Below are positions 52,875-61,490 of a DNA stretch of 64,000 nucleotides, piece by piece (the stretch's first letter is position 1; the number at the start of each line of letters is the position of its first letter). The notes below the pieces were generated by a model. The model ran no database searches and was not told where the DNA came from. It worked only from the letters and a program-made list of their open reading frames with translations. Source of the stretch: Bacteroidota bacterium (GTDB lineage: Bacteria > Bacteroidota > Bacteroidia > J057 > JADKCL01); NCBI GenBank assembly GCA_016718825.1, contig JADKCL010000003.1, positions 62,001-126,000 on the forward strand, written 5' to 3'. The position numbers and the translations under genes were made by a program.

Positions 52875-55214
52875 TTAATACTTCACAACATTAAAGCTGC
52901 TGAAAGCTTCTTTTGATTGCACAGCAACCAGATATACGCCAGCGTGCAGCGCACTCAGGTCGAGGGCAACTTGGTTGGCATCTGCCTTTTGTTGATACAC
53001 CAGCTTGCCCATGACATCAAAGACTTGGATCGACTCCATGGCCTGCTCTGCCTGAATCCGAAAGCCACCCGTGGTGGGGTTGGGATAATACTGAAGGCCA
53101 ACGAGTTCTGGACGTTCGACAGCGACAAGATTGCCGAATTCCACGTCATCAAAATAGTAGGTCTTTTGGCCAGCCGTGGCGCCGTCGACACCAAAATTGA
53201 AGAAGATCGACAACAGGTCGTAGGTATTGCTGAGATTCAGCGCTGGAGTTCCAGTCACTTCATTGGAAAAATCGAAGACCAATGTTTCCCAACCGCCAGC
53301 CACCGTCGTGGTCTTTTCCGTTTCGACCGTGATCGTATTGTTGAGGTGATCCTCGGCCTTGAGGCGGATTTGAATTCCTGCATCGGGCGACCATACACGT
53401 ACAGAAATGAAAGTCTCCATCATCGTGAATGGAATGGCCGTGGCCAAACCGCTCGGGGTGCTGATCGTGGTGCCGGCCCAAGACTGGGCACCCGCGCCTT
53501 TGATCGTTTCACCAACATGGTTCAGGGAATCGGTGGGATCGACGATCACCTGTGAGGCATTGCCTCCAAAATCGGTCATCGTGTAGTCCACCATCGAGTC
53601 CTCAAATGTGATTGGAAGGTCGATCTGCATCAGCGGATTGGCGGGTGCACCAAACATGACATCGTCAAAGAAGTAGGTTTTGGAACCGGCAGTAGCGCCA
53701 TCGACACCAAAGTTGAAGAAGATCGAGACCATGTCGAAGGTATAGGTCAGATTCAGTGCGGCCGTACCGGGAGCTTCATTGCTGAAGTCAAAAACAAGTG
53801 TTTCCCAAGCATTGGCAACCGTTGTGGTGGCTTCCGTCTCGACGGAGCGGGTCGGATTCGTGTGGTCTTCGGCTTTCAGACGCACTTGGATGCCTGCATC
53901 GGGTGACCAAACCTTCACGGACATCTTGGTATCGGTGATGGTAAATGGAATGGCAGTGGCCAACCCCATCGGTGTGCTGATCGTGGTACCGGACCAGGTC
54001 GGGGCAGTGATACCTTTGATCGTCTCGGCAATGTGATTCAGGGAATTGTTGGGATCGACGATCACTTGCGAGGTATTTCCTCCAAAATCGGTCATCGTGT
54101 AGTCGGTGGTTGTCCCTTCAAAAGTGATCGGCAGATCGATTTGATCAAGCGGCATCACCGGAGCACCAAACATGACATCGTCGAAGTAGTAGACTTTGAC
54201 GCCGGCAGTATTTCCGTCGGTACCAAAGTTGAAGAAGATCGACATCAAGTCGTAGGTGTTGCTCAGGTTGAGTGCGGCAGTATTCGCCACAGGCAGGCTG
54301 AAGTCAAACAGCAACGTATCCCATCCGCCAGCCACAGTCGTCATCGTTTCTGTCTCGCAAGTGATCGTGTTGTTGGTGTGGTCTTCGACTTTGAGGCGGA
54401 TCGGAATGCCTGCATCAGGTGACCAAATACGCGCGGATACTACCGTATTGTTGATTGCAAATGGAATCGGATTTACAAATCCCAAACCCGTGCTGATGGT
54501 TGTTCCAGCCCACGTTTGTGCGGCAAGTCCCTTGGTGGTGATCCCAACATTGTTGAGCGAATTGAGCGGGTCAGCACCGACAACCGTAGCGTTGTTGCCA
54601 AAATCGGTCATCGTGTAATCCACCGTTGGCACGTCAAATGTCACAGGAAGATCGATTTGCGTCAACAATGGACCACCACTGCTGATGAGCTGAATGTCGT
54701 CAAAAAGGAAAGTGAAGTTCGCGCTACCGTTGCCGGCCACACCCAGATCCCAAATGAGGACAATTTTTTGGTAGGAATTCGAAGTGTTAATGGCCGAAAA
54801 GTCAAAAGTGAGCTCTTCCCAGGCATTCGCCACAGTCGACGTGTCTTCACGCTCAAAGAAAACGGCTCCATTGCTGATGTTTTCCACCTTGAACAGCACC
54901 CTTGCACCTACACGGGGCGAATAGACCTTCATTTTCCAAATCTTGTTCACGGAGAAGTCGATCGGATTGGTCATTTGCAGATAGCTGCCTGCCCAAACCT
55001 CAGGCGCATTTTTTACCATCTGCCCCACTTTGGTGCTGGTATTGATGCCCGATGATTGTGGGTTGTTGATCACTGTGGCTACACCGCCCCCGAAATCTGT
55101 CCAGGTATACGAAATCGTACCCGACTCAAAGTCGATCGGCGGTGCCAATGCCTGACCATGGGCAAATCCAAACAAAAACAAAGGAACTAGAAGTAGAAGC
55201 TTTTTCATATTCAT
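52875..55214 (-). CDS. Four-module surface glycan-binding protein, type IX-secreted
   Basis: A 779-residue protein with a signal peptide (MNMKKLLLLVPLFLFGFAHG). Four modules of about 172 residues follow. Each opens IDLPxTFExxTxDYTMTDFG (the first is diverged), passes through VWSPDAGIxIRLKxEDHTN and ETExTTTVAxxWxTLxFDFS, and closes YYFDDVxFG, a jelly-roll CBM-like pattern shared with the protein at 47492. Modules 2-4 are near-identical. The last 75 residues (YYPNPTTGGFRIQAEQAMES... HAGVYLVAVQSKE) are a type IX sorting domain. There is no catalytic motif, so it is a multivalent glucan-binding protein at the surface. An operator palindrome (55275-55295) lies 60 bases upstream, placing it in the same regulon. 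Confidence 0.8.
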   Translation of the reverse strand: MNMKKLLLLVPLFLFGFAHGQALAPPIDFESGTISYTWTDFGGGVATVINNPQSSGINTSTKVGQMVKNAPEVWAGSYLQMTNPIDFSVNKIWKMKVYSPRVGARVLFKVENISNGAVFFEREDTSTVANAWEELTFDFSAINTSNSYQKIVLIWDLGVAGNGSANFTFLFDDIQLISSGGPLLTQIDLPVTFDVPTVDYTMTDFGNNATVVGADPLNSLNNVGITTKGLAAQTWAGTTISTGLGFVNPIPFAINNTVVSARIWSPDAGIPIRLKVEDHTNNTITCETETMTTVAGGWDTLLFDFSLPVANTAALNLSNTYDLMSIFFNFGTDGNTAGVKVYYFDDVMFGAPVMPLDQIDLPITFEGTTTDYTMTDFGGNTSQVIVDPNNSLNHIAETIKGITAPTWSGTTISTPMGLATAIPFTITDTKMSVKVWSPDAGIQVRLKAEDHTNPTRSVETEATTTVANAWETLVFDFSNEAPGTAALNLTYTFDMVSIFFNFGVDGATAGSKTYFFDDVMFGAPANPLMQIDLPITFEDSMVDYTMTDFGGNASQVIVDPTDSLNHVGETIKGAGAQSWAGTTISTPSGLATAIPFTMMETFISVRVWSPDAGIQIRLKAEDHLNNTITVETEKTTTVAGGWETLVFDFSNEVTGTPALNLSNTYDLLSIFFNFGVDGATAGQKTYYFDDVEFGNLVAVERPELVGLQYYPNPTTGGFRIQAEQAMESIQVFDVMGKLVYQQKADANQVALDLSALHAGVYLVAVQSKEAFSSFNVVKY
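53141..54688 (-). repeat. Three tandem 516-bp repeats encoding binding modules 2-4
   Basis: The landmark ATCGTCAAAG/ATCATCAAAA with CCAAA(G/A)TTGAAGAAGATCGA recurs at about 53141, 53658 and 54174, a constant spacing of 516 bases (172 codons). The encoded modules are closely similar throughout, with the first module of the protein (about 54689-55150) more distant. Confidence 0.85.
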
Positions 55215-55274
55215 ACTGATTTATTTAGCCGTCAAAATGAACGAATGTAAAGCAAGTTATGAATTCTAGGCGAA

Positions 55275-55295
55275 TTATTGTACATTTTACAATAA
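55275..55295. promoter_or_regulatory. Operator palindrome O3
   Basis: TTATTGTA at 55275-55282 and TACAATAA at 55288-55295 form perfect 8-base arms around CATTT, the same half-sites as O1. It is 60 bases upstream of the start of the surface-binding protein. Confidence 0.78.
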
Positions 55296-55466
55296 CTATT
55301 TTACGAGGAAAATGTTCCACCCGTTTTCGTAGGATTTGGATCAGAACCAAAGCCGCTGAAAACATTCATCCAAATGCGTAAAATCGTCGACAGAGCCCCC
55401 AAACCACTTCAGGCGGCCATTTACAATCCAACAAAGAAGTCAACAATTTGACGAATGACCGCCCTG

Positions 55467-57899
55467 CTACTTCTCTCCTTCATTCCAATCCCAGGCAGCT
55501 TGGAAGCGCTTGCTAAGGGGACCGATCATCACCGTGAAGTCCCCAGGTTCGACGCGCCAGCGATTGTCCCGATCCACAAAGGCCAAGTCCTTCCTGTCTA
55601 ACATGAATAGGACAAGCTTGCTTTCACCCGGTTGCAGGCTCACTTTGTCGAATCCCCGCAAACGCCTCGCAGAAGGCGTGATGCTTGCATACTCATCGCG
55701 CACATACAATTGCACGACCTCCTTACCTGCCCGATTGCCGGTATTGGTGACTTGCACACTGATCATGACCGAATCCAAAGCGCCGACAGTCGTCTTGTTG
55801 ACCAGCAGTTCACTGTATCCAAATTGGGTATAGCTCATCCCTTCTCCAAAACGATACTGTGGGCGGATCGCATTGTTCCCGAATTGTGGGTCTCGCGTCT
55901 CCGAAGTCTTATAATCGTCGTGGATCAGGTCGCCTGTATAGCGCGGGTATGTGTACGGGAGTTTTCCCGATGGATTGATGATCCCATAGAGGACCTCCGC
56001 GATCGCTTGGCCACCTTCATCTCCGGGCAGGTAGGCCATCACAACGCCTTTGGCCAACGGTTCGATAGCAGAAATGATGCGTGGCCTGCCTTCAAGCAAG
56101 ACCAAAACAATCGGTTTTCCAGTGCGGGCAGCCTCTTGGACCAATGCCTGCTGCGCCTGCGACAAGTCGAGCGACACGATGTCACCCGGCTTCTCGGTAC
56201 TCGGCTTCTCGCCGATGCACAAAACGATGACATCGGCTTGCGCTGCCGCTGTGGCGATGGCCGGTGCCGCGCTGTCGGCAAAGGACATATCGAGCAGGGT
56301 GACGTTGGCCGGGCCCCCGATGGTCCGCATGGCCTCAAATACCGTCGATTTTCCAGCAGTGTTGAAGCGCGTCTCCTCGCCCTGCCATGTATGCGTCCAT
56401 GCGCCATTGAGCGCATTGAGTGAGTGCGCGCCCGGACCTGCAACCAGCACACGGCTTGTTTTGGACAGCGGTAGCACGGCGTTGTCATTCTTGAGCAAGG
56501 TCACGGATTCGCGGGCAGCATTCAGGGCGATGTCGGCAAATTCCTTGGAGGCAAATTTCCCAAATCCATCCAGATTCGGGAGCGGATCATCAAAAAGGCC
56601 CAGCTTGAACTTCACTGTCAAAATACGTCGCACAGCCTCATCGAGGCGGCTTTCGGGGACCTCACCCTTGCGCACGAGATCGACGAGGTACGTCGCGAAA
56701 TCAAATTGCAGCGGCACCATGCTCATGTCCATCCCTGCCATCACCGCCATTTTCACAGCCTCACGCTCCGTTGCGGCAACCCGGTGTACCGAGTGAAGCA
56801 TCTTCACATCTTCCCAGTCAGAGACCGTGAATCCTTTGAAGCCCATCTTGCCGCGCAAGGTGGTCGTGAGGAGGTCATAATTGGCGTGAACCGGAATGCC
56901 ATTGATCTCGCCCGAATTGATCATGATCGTCTGTGCCCCGGCATCGATGCCAGCTTGAAAAACGGGTAAAAAGTACTCTTTGAGCTGCCGATCCGAGATC
57001 CAGGCTGGTGTGCGGTCCTTGCCGGAAAGCGGCATCGAGTAACCGACAAAATGTTTGAGGCATGCCGCGACTTTTTCAGAATCGGCACCCAGCGAATCGC
57101 CTTGGTAGCCCTTCACAATCGCAGTTGCCATGGCTTTTGCCAGAAAGACATCTTCTCCAAATGTTTCAAATATGCGAGACCAAAGCGGTTGCCGGCCAAG
57201 ATCGAGGACAGGTGAAAAATTCCATGGAATGCCTGAAGCGCGGGTCTCATAGGCCGTCACCATTCCGCATTGCGCAGCAAAACGGGGATCCCAAGTTGCA
57301 GCCAAACCGATTTCCTGAGGGAAAAGCGTAGCTCCTACCGTGTAGTTCGCGCCGTGGATCGCATCGACGCCGTACAATACGGGTAGTTTGGGGCGACCGG
57401 CCGGAGTTTTGTAAGCATGGATTTCCTTGAGAAGGCGGTGCCACGTCGGCAGATCCATGGTGTGACCCACATTGTTGAGGATGGAGCCTACGCGATAAAT
57501 ACCGAGTGCAGAATCCAGTTTCATCTGATCAAAAGCCGCCGGCAATTTGATCTTGCCGTTACCATCCCTTTGCAGCAGCATTTCCAGCGTCACCTGTGTC
57601 ATTTGACCTGCCTTTTCCTCCAAGCTCATTTGGGAAAGCACTTGCTCGACCTGCTTGTCATAACGGGAAAGGGGGCCGTCTTGATAGGCCTGGTTTTCAA
57701 CTTGCGTGCTGGGTTCGATGCCCTTGCAGCCGATCGTCATCACCAAAGCGAAGGCAGACAACGTTACCCAACTTATGGGCATTTTACGCGGAGAGGAAGC
57801 GCCTGAGCGTACTTTGTGCATCATTGGCAGGAGCCAATTGGCACCCAAAACAAGCATTAGCCCGAGCGAAGCCAACATCCATCCGAAGTCCATCACCAT
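55467..57899 (-). CDS. GH3 beta-glucosidase lipoprotein
   Basis: A glycoside hydrolase family 3 enzyme, 810 residues from ATG 57899; starts at 57893 or 57821 are possible. The N-terminus has two hydrophobic stretches, the second ending in the lipobox MTIGC. The (beta/alpha)8 domain contains LPVLYGVDAIHGANYTVGATLFPQEIGLAATWD (quoted in part), LKHFVGYS and the nucleophile Asp361 in GFTVSDWEDV. The alpha/beta sandwich domain holds KNDNAVLPLSKTSRVLVAGP and the C-terminal fibronectin-like domain AGKEVVQLYVRDEYAS. It releases glucose from beta-glucan oligomers, probably in the periplasm. An operator-like palindrome (57965-57985) sits 66 bases upstream. It follows the surface-binding gene on the same strand but has its own promoter region. 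Confidence 0.9.
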   Translation of the reverse strand: MVMDFGWMLASLGLMLVLGANWLLPMMHKVRSGASSPRKMPISWVTLSAFALVMTIGCKGIEPSTQVENQAYQDGPLSRYDKQVEQVLSQMSLEEKAGQMTQVTLEMLLQRDGNGKIKLPAAFDQMKLDSALGIYRVGSILNNVGHTMDLPTWHRLLKEIHAYKTPAGRPKLPVLYGVDAIHGANYTVGATLFPQEIGLAATWDPRFAAQCGMVTAYETRASGIPWNFSPVLDLGRQPLWSRIFETFGEDVFLAKAMATAIVKGYQGDSLGADSEKVAACLKHFVGYSMPLSGKDRTPAWISDRQLKEYFLPVFQAGIDAGAQTIMINSGEINGIPVHANYDLLTTTLRGKMGFKGFTVSDWEDVKMLHSVHRVAATEREAVKMAVMAGMDMSMVPLQFDFATYLVDLVRKGEVPESRLDEAVRRILTVKFKLGLFDDPLPNLDGFGKFASKEFADIALNAARESVTLLKNDNAVLPLSKTSRVLVAGPGAHSLNALNGAWTHTWQGEETRFNTAGKSTVFEAMRTIGGPANVTLLDMSFADSAAPAIATAAAQADVIVLCIGEKPSTEKPGDIVSLDLSQAQQALVQEAARTGKPIVLVLLEGRPRIISAIEPLAKGVVMAYLPGDEGGQAIAEVLYGIINPSGKLPYTYPRYTGDLIHDDYKTSETRDPQFGNNAIRPQYRFGEGMSYTQFGYSELLVNKTTVGALDSVMISVQVTNTGNRAGKEVVQLYVRDEYASITPSARRLRGFDKVSLQPGESKLVLFMLDRKDLAFVDRDNRWRVEPGDFTVMIGPLSKRFQAAWDWNEGEK

Positions 57900-57964
57900 T
57901 TGATTCAGTGTTAAATTCCCATCAATTAACGCAAAATAAGCTGTTAAATTTAGGGAGTACTGGC

Positions 57965-57985
57965 TTCTTGTGCAAATTACAATAA
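57965..57985. promoter_or_regulatory. Operator palindrome O4 (weaker)
   Basis: TTCTTGT ... ACAATAA: the right arm TTACAATAA is exact and the left arm TTCTTGTG differs from TTATTGTA at two positions. Same 21-base length and 66 bases upstream of the chosen GH3 start. Confidence 0.6.
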
Positions 57986-58366
57986 GGCGCATACCCCTTC
58001 CGCAAACGCCTACCGCTCTTAGCCGACGAATGTTTGCAATTCGATTTGAGATCTACCCCACCCTTTTTCGCCGGAAAAATGAATCCCTGCAAATGTTGGT
58101 CACGGACAAACCAGCAAATACATGGGATACTTGAGTAGCATCAATTCCCCGGAATTCTACCAAATATCAGATTTTCCAAGCTGCGTCCCAAAAATTGAGA
58201 TTTGCACTTTTTTGAATATGAGGGATTTACGCGCTCATGCGCCTACATAAGCCTAACCTTTGGTATTGCCATCCGTACAGAAACCATGGATTTTGCCTCC
58301 TCAGATCAGAAGTTGAACAGCAAGGGTTGCGTGGATTGTTGATTCGGATGTAAAAACGTTTCGGTT
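57986..58366. other. Intergenic region between GH3 and the transglutaminase-like gene
   Basis: No convincing gene. A 34-codon plus-strand frame at 58030-58134 (MFAIRFEIYPTLFRRKNESL...) has protein-like composition but no context or ribosome site. No terminator or repeat of note. Confidence 0.45.
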
Positions 58367-59407
58367 ATGGATGCTGCGAAAAAAAGGGACCGTTCCTGGG
58401 GACGGAAGGAATTCTTTTTGGGTATGTTTTTGGTGGCAGGGCTGACGAATGGGGTGGCTGCCGCCGATTTGGAAAAGGAATTTGTTTGGAAGAGCTTCGG
58501 CGAATCGGAAACATTAAAAGTCAAGGTTCCCGAGGCGATGCATTCCCACTATGCTGGCAAGACCCGCTCCTATCAGTATGGAAACTACATCAAGGAAGAT
58601 GTTGGTTTTGAACTCACTGCACGCTTGGCTGCGGCATTTGACCGGCGGGCGATCGAGGAAAATCTGACCGAATGGGAGAAGATCAACATGGTGATCGACT
58701 TCGTCCAAAGCCTTCAATATCAAACAGAAACGGGCGAATACCCCAAATACCCGATCGAAACGCTGCGCGATGGCGGCGGTGATTGCGAAGACACCTCCAT
58801 CCTACTCGCCGCCGTGCTTGACAAAATGGGCATCGACTGTGTGCTGCTGTCGCCTCCCGGCCACATGTCCGTCGGCCTTTCCATCACGGGCCTCACCGGC
58901 CAACATTATCTTTGGGCAGGCAAAAAGTACTTCTACGTCGAAACAACCGGTCAAAACTGGGAAGTCGGCGCCGTTCCCGCTGCCTATCAGGGAACTGCCA
59001 AAATCTACGCTTTGCCTGCATCCACCACGGAAAGGCACACCGCCGTTGCACATACGATTGCAACCGACGAACCCGCCGAGGAAGCCCTTTTGTTGTTGGC
59101 TTTTCACCGCTCCCCTAACGGATTTGAAGATCCGAAAACCCACAAAAAAGTGTATCAATACAGCGTACACCTCGAAAGCGACGCCGCCACACTCGGCGAA
59201 ATCCAAGAGGTGCAATACCGCAAAGTGGCCTCCTCGACCGCGGAACAAGGAAAAATTCTTTGGATGCGCGCCTATGACCTGGAAAATCAGTTCCGGCAGG
59301 AATGGACCGATGCGGGACATGTCCCCATACAAGTGCGGATTTTCTTCAAGGACGGTTCCATGGTGCAGACGCTGATTGACTTCGCGCCCAACATCACAGC
59401 GGATTGA
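58367..59407 (+). CDS. Transglutaminase-like (cysteine protease-fold) protein
   Basis: A 346-residue protein with a hydrophobic N-terminus (FFLGMFLVAGLTNGVAAA, a signal peptide or anchor). The transglutaminase-like core is at about residues 95-200: NMVIDFVQSLQYQTETGEYPKYPIETL, then GGDCEDTSILLAAVLDKMG with the catalytic Cys140, PPGHMSVGL with His166, and KYFYVETTG with Glu192 where many members have Asp. The C-terminal about 120 residues are beta-rich without a known motif. Such proteins act on the cell envelope as proteases or transferases. No partner is evident; the stop meets the convergent HerA-like gene with no intervening base. Confidence 0.8.
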   Translation: MDAAKKRDRSWGRKEFFLGMFLVAGLTNGVAAADLEKEFVWKSFGESETLKVKVPEAMHSHYAGKTRSYQYGNYIKEDVGFELTARLAAAFDRRAIEENLTEWEKINMVIDFVQSLQYQTETGEYPKYPIETLRDGGGDCEDTSILLAAVLDKMGIDCVLLSPPGHMSVGLSITGLTGQHYLWAGKKYFYVETTGQNWEVGAVPAAYQGTAKIYALPASTTERHTAVAHTIATDEPAEEALLLLAFHRSPNGFEDPKTHKKVYQYSVHLESDAATLGEIQEVQYRKVASSTAEQGKILWMRAYDLENQFRQEWTDAGHVPIQVRIFFKDGSMVQTLIDFAPNITAD

Positions 59408-61024
59408 TCACCACCAACCCGGCTTGCTGCGTTTCCGCGTCGATGTCGACCGTGATCTGCCACCCAAGCCAAGCACACCCAAGATGCCGCGCGTGACTTC
59501 GCGCACGATGGTCGTCCCCACCGAACTCGTTGCCACACGCTCAAACGTGCTTTTCTGCGAACGTTGCGTACGGGATTCGCGCTCCTCCTGTTTGCGGCGA
59601 AGTTCATCCTCCTTTTCTTTCAATTCGGCTTCCTTGCGTTGCAATTCAGCTTTTTCAGCAGCTTCTTCTGCCTCGGCGAGCTTTTCGTTGAGCAATTCGT
59701 AGGCGCTTTCACGGTCCATTTCCGTGTTGTATTTGTTCACGAGCTTGGAACTGCTCACGATCTCGCGCACCTCTGCATCCGAAAGCACGTCCATGCGTGA
59801 CTGCGGAGCGCGCAAGTAGGTATGCACGAGGGGCGTCGGAATGCCTTTTTCGTCGAGGGCGGTCACCAAAGCTTCGCCGATGCCCATTTGGGTGAGCAAT
59901 TCGTCGACTTGGTAATATTCTGTAATCGGGAAGTTCTCGGCGGCAAGTTTGATGCCTTTTCTATCCTTGGCGGTGAATGCGCGGAGTGCATGTTGCACCT
60001 TCAGACCCAATTGCGAAAGCACCGCTGTCGGCACGTCATCCGGATTTTGTGTGCAGAAAAACAACCCGACGCCTTTGGAGCGGATGAGCTTGACCATCGT
60101 TTCGATTTGGTCCATCAGCGCACCCGAAGCCTCCTCAAAAATCAAGTGGGCCTCGTCGATGAAAATCACCAATTTCGGCGCATCCATGTCGCCTTCTTCC
60201 GGAAATGTCTGGTAAATCTCAGCCAACAGACACAACATAAACGTCGAAAACATCTTCGGACGGTCTTGGATATCATTCAGCCTCAAGACATTGATCACGC
60301 CGTAGCCATCGTCGCTGATACGGGTCAAGTCTTCCACTTCGAATGACTTTTCGCCGAAGAACAACTCTGCACCCTGTTGCTCCATTTCCACGATTTTGCG
60401 CAGAATGATGCCGGTCGTGCTTGTGCTGACCTTGCCGTATTCCTTTTCAATCTCCGCCTTGCCTTCGTTGGTGATGTATTGCAGCACCTTTTTCAGATCC
60501 TTGAGATCCAGCAACGGCAGGCAATTGTCGTCGCACCATTTGAAGATCAAGGAGAGCACGCTCCCCTGTACATCATTCAGCTCCAAGATCTTGCCCATCA
60601 ACACCGGCCCGAATTCAGAAACCGTCGCACGCATGCGTAAGCCATCCTGCTTGGAAATCGTCAAAAGTTCAACAGGATAGCCGTTGGGTGTCCATGGGAG
60701 ACCGATTTTGTCTTGACGTTCCTTGATTTTTGGATTTTCAGTTCCGGCCGCGGCCAACCCGCTGATGTCGCCTTTGATGTCCATCATCAGGACCGGAATG
60801 CTGAGCAAGGAGAGATTTTCGGCGAGGACTTGGAGGGTTTTGGTTTTTCCGGTTCCGGTCGCGCCGGCAATCAAGCCATGCCGGTTGAGCGTTTTCAGCG
60901 GAATGCTCACCATGGCATCGGTCAGGAGCTCGTTGTTGAGCATGGAAGCACCCAACGTGATCGATTCACCCTTGAAGGTGTATCCCGCCTGAACCTTTTT
61001 GACAAATTCCTCCTTGTTGGCCAT
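59408..61024 (-). CDS. HerA-like ATPase, DUF853 family
   Basis: A 538-residue FtsK/HerA-fold ATPase. Walker A GATGTGKT is at residues 54-61, VLMMDIKGDISGLAAAG near 93-109, Walker B LVIFIDEAHLIFEEAS near 270-285, and the FFCTQNPDDVP and LRAFTAKDRK motifs of DUF853 at about 310-345. A charged coiled coil (about 445-490, LLNEKLAEAEEAAEKAEL) leads to a Ser/Arg-rich tail. The family is often annotated as a helicase HerA-like protein; it is a hexameric translocase of unknown substrate. A TATTTTTG promoter element lies about 30 bases upstream of the start at 61024. Confidence 0.88.
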   Translation of the reverse strand: MANKEEFVKKVQAGYTFKGESITLGASMLNNELLTDAMVSIPLKTLNRHGLIAGATGTGKTKTLQVLAENLSLLSIPVLMMDIKGDISGLAAAGTENPKIKERQDKIGLPWTPNGYPVELLTISKQDGLRMRATVSEFGPVLMGKILELNDVQGSVLSLIFKWCDDNCLPLLDLKDLKKVLQYITNEGKAEIEKEYGKVSTSTTGIILRKIVEMEQQGAELFFGEKSFEVEDLTRISDDGYGVINVLRLNDIQDRPKMFSTFMLCLLAEIYQTFPEEGDMDAPKLVIFIDEAHLIFEEASGALMDQIETMVKLIRSKGVGLFFCTQNPDDVPTAVLSQLGLKVQHALRAFTAKDRKGIKLAAENFPITEYYQVDELLTQMGIGEALVTALDEKGIPTPLVHTYLRAPQSRMDVLSDAEVREIVSSSKLVNKYNTEMDRESAYELLNEKLAEAEEAAEKAELQRKEAELKEKEDELRRKQEERESRTQRSQKSTFERVATSSVGTTIVREVTRGILGVLGLGGRSRSTSTRKRSKPGWW

Positions 61025-61052
61025 TGTTTTCTGTGTTTCTGAATTGAGTCAG

Positions 61053-61060
61053 CAAAAATA
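61053..61060 (-). promoter_or_regulatory. -7 promoter element (TATTTTTG)
   Basis: CAAAAATA on the plus strand is an exact TAnnTTTG on the minus strand, 28 bases upstream of the DUF853 start. Confidence 0.5.
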
Positions 61061-61114
61061 GGATTTTTTGGGAATGGATGCCCGTTCAAACCCGCCTTCG
61101 CTGAATTTGAGGAT

Positions 61115-61216
61115 ATGACTTTTGACATGGAAGCAGTTGAGGATTGGAAACGGTATAAGATTCAGGTTGAGATGGCAGGAAAAAAGAAAACTATCCCGTT
61201 TCCTTGGATTTCATGA
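61115..61216 (+). CDS. Possible 33-residue small protein
   Basis: A short plus-strand frame (MTFDMEAVEDWKRYKIQVEM...KKKTIPFPWIS) has balanced, protein-like composition with acidic then basic halves and a TGA at 61214-61216. It sits alone in the 214-base gap between two minus-strand genes, has no ribosome site and matches nothing I recognise. It may be a small peptide, or the remnant 3' end of a lost gene. Confidence 0.3.
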   Translation: MTFDMEAVEDWKRYKIQVEMAGKKKTIPFPWIS

Positions 61217-61238
61217 TCAATTGAAATAACCGTTTGTA

Positions 61239-61490
61239 TCAGTCGATGAAGCAGACTCCAGTATCGGACGAATGATCATTCACGGTTGCCAATTCATCCA
61301 AGCGATACGTTTCACCATTGTCAAAAGTGATGAATTCCGCCCCGCTTCTCGTGAAAACGTCCTTGATTTTCGTATCAAATCTATTCATCCCGCCCTTCAA
61401 TAGGACAGTGACCGTTTGAGCCCGGGTAGCAAAATCGAGCAATCGGTCATGGAAACCGCAATTCACGGGAATATATCGCTCAGGGCTCAT
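61239..61490 (-). CDS. Rof-like Rho-binding antiterminator
   Basis: An 83-residue single-domain protein (start ATG 61490). YIPVNCGFHDRLLDFATRAQTVTVLLK, then DVFTRSGAEFITFDNGETYRLDELATVND, matches the Sm-like Rof/Rho-binding layout: an acidic N-terminal half with a (Y/D)-L-E-type helix and a closing beta-strand containing (F/Y)(I/V)xxxxGExxRLDxI. Rof binds the Rho primary RNA site and reduces termination. The start shares one base with the stop of kdsB, so translation is coupled. The family match is by pattern; confidence is moderate because the protein is short. Confidence 0.68.
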   Translation of the reverse strand: MSPERYIPVNCGFHDRLLDFATRAQTVTVLLKGGMNRFDTKIKDVFTRSGAEFITFDNGETYRLDELATVNDHSSDTGVCFID

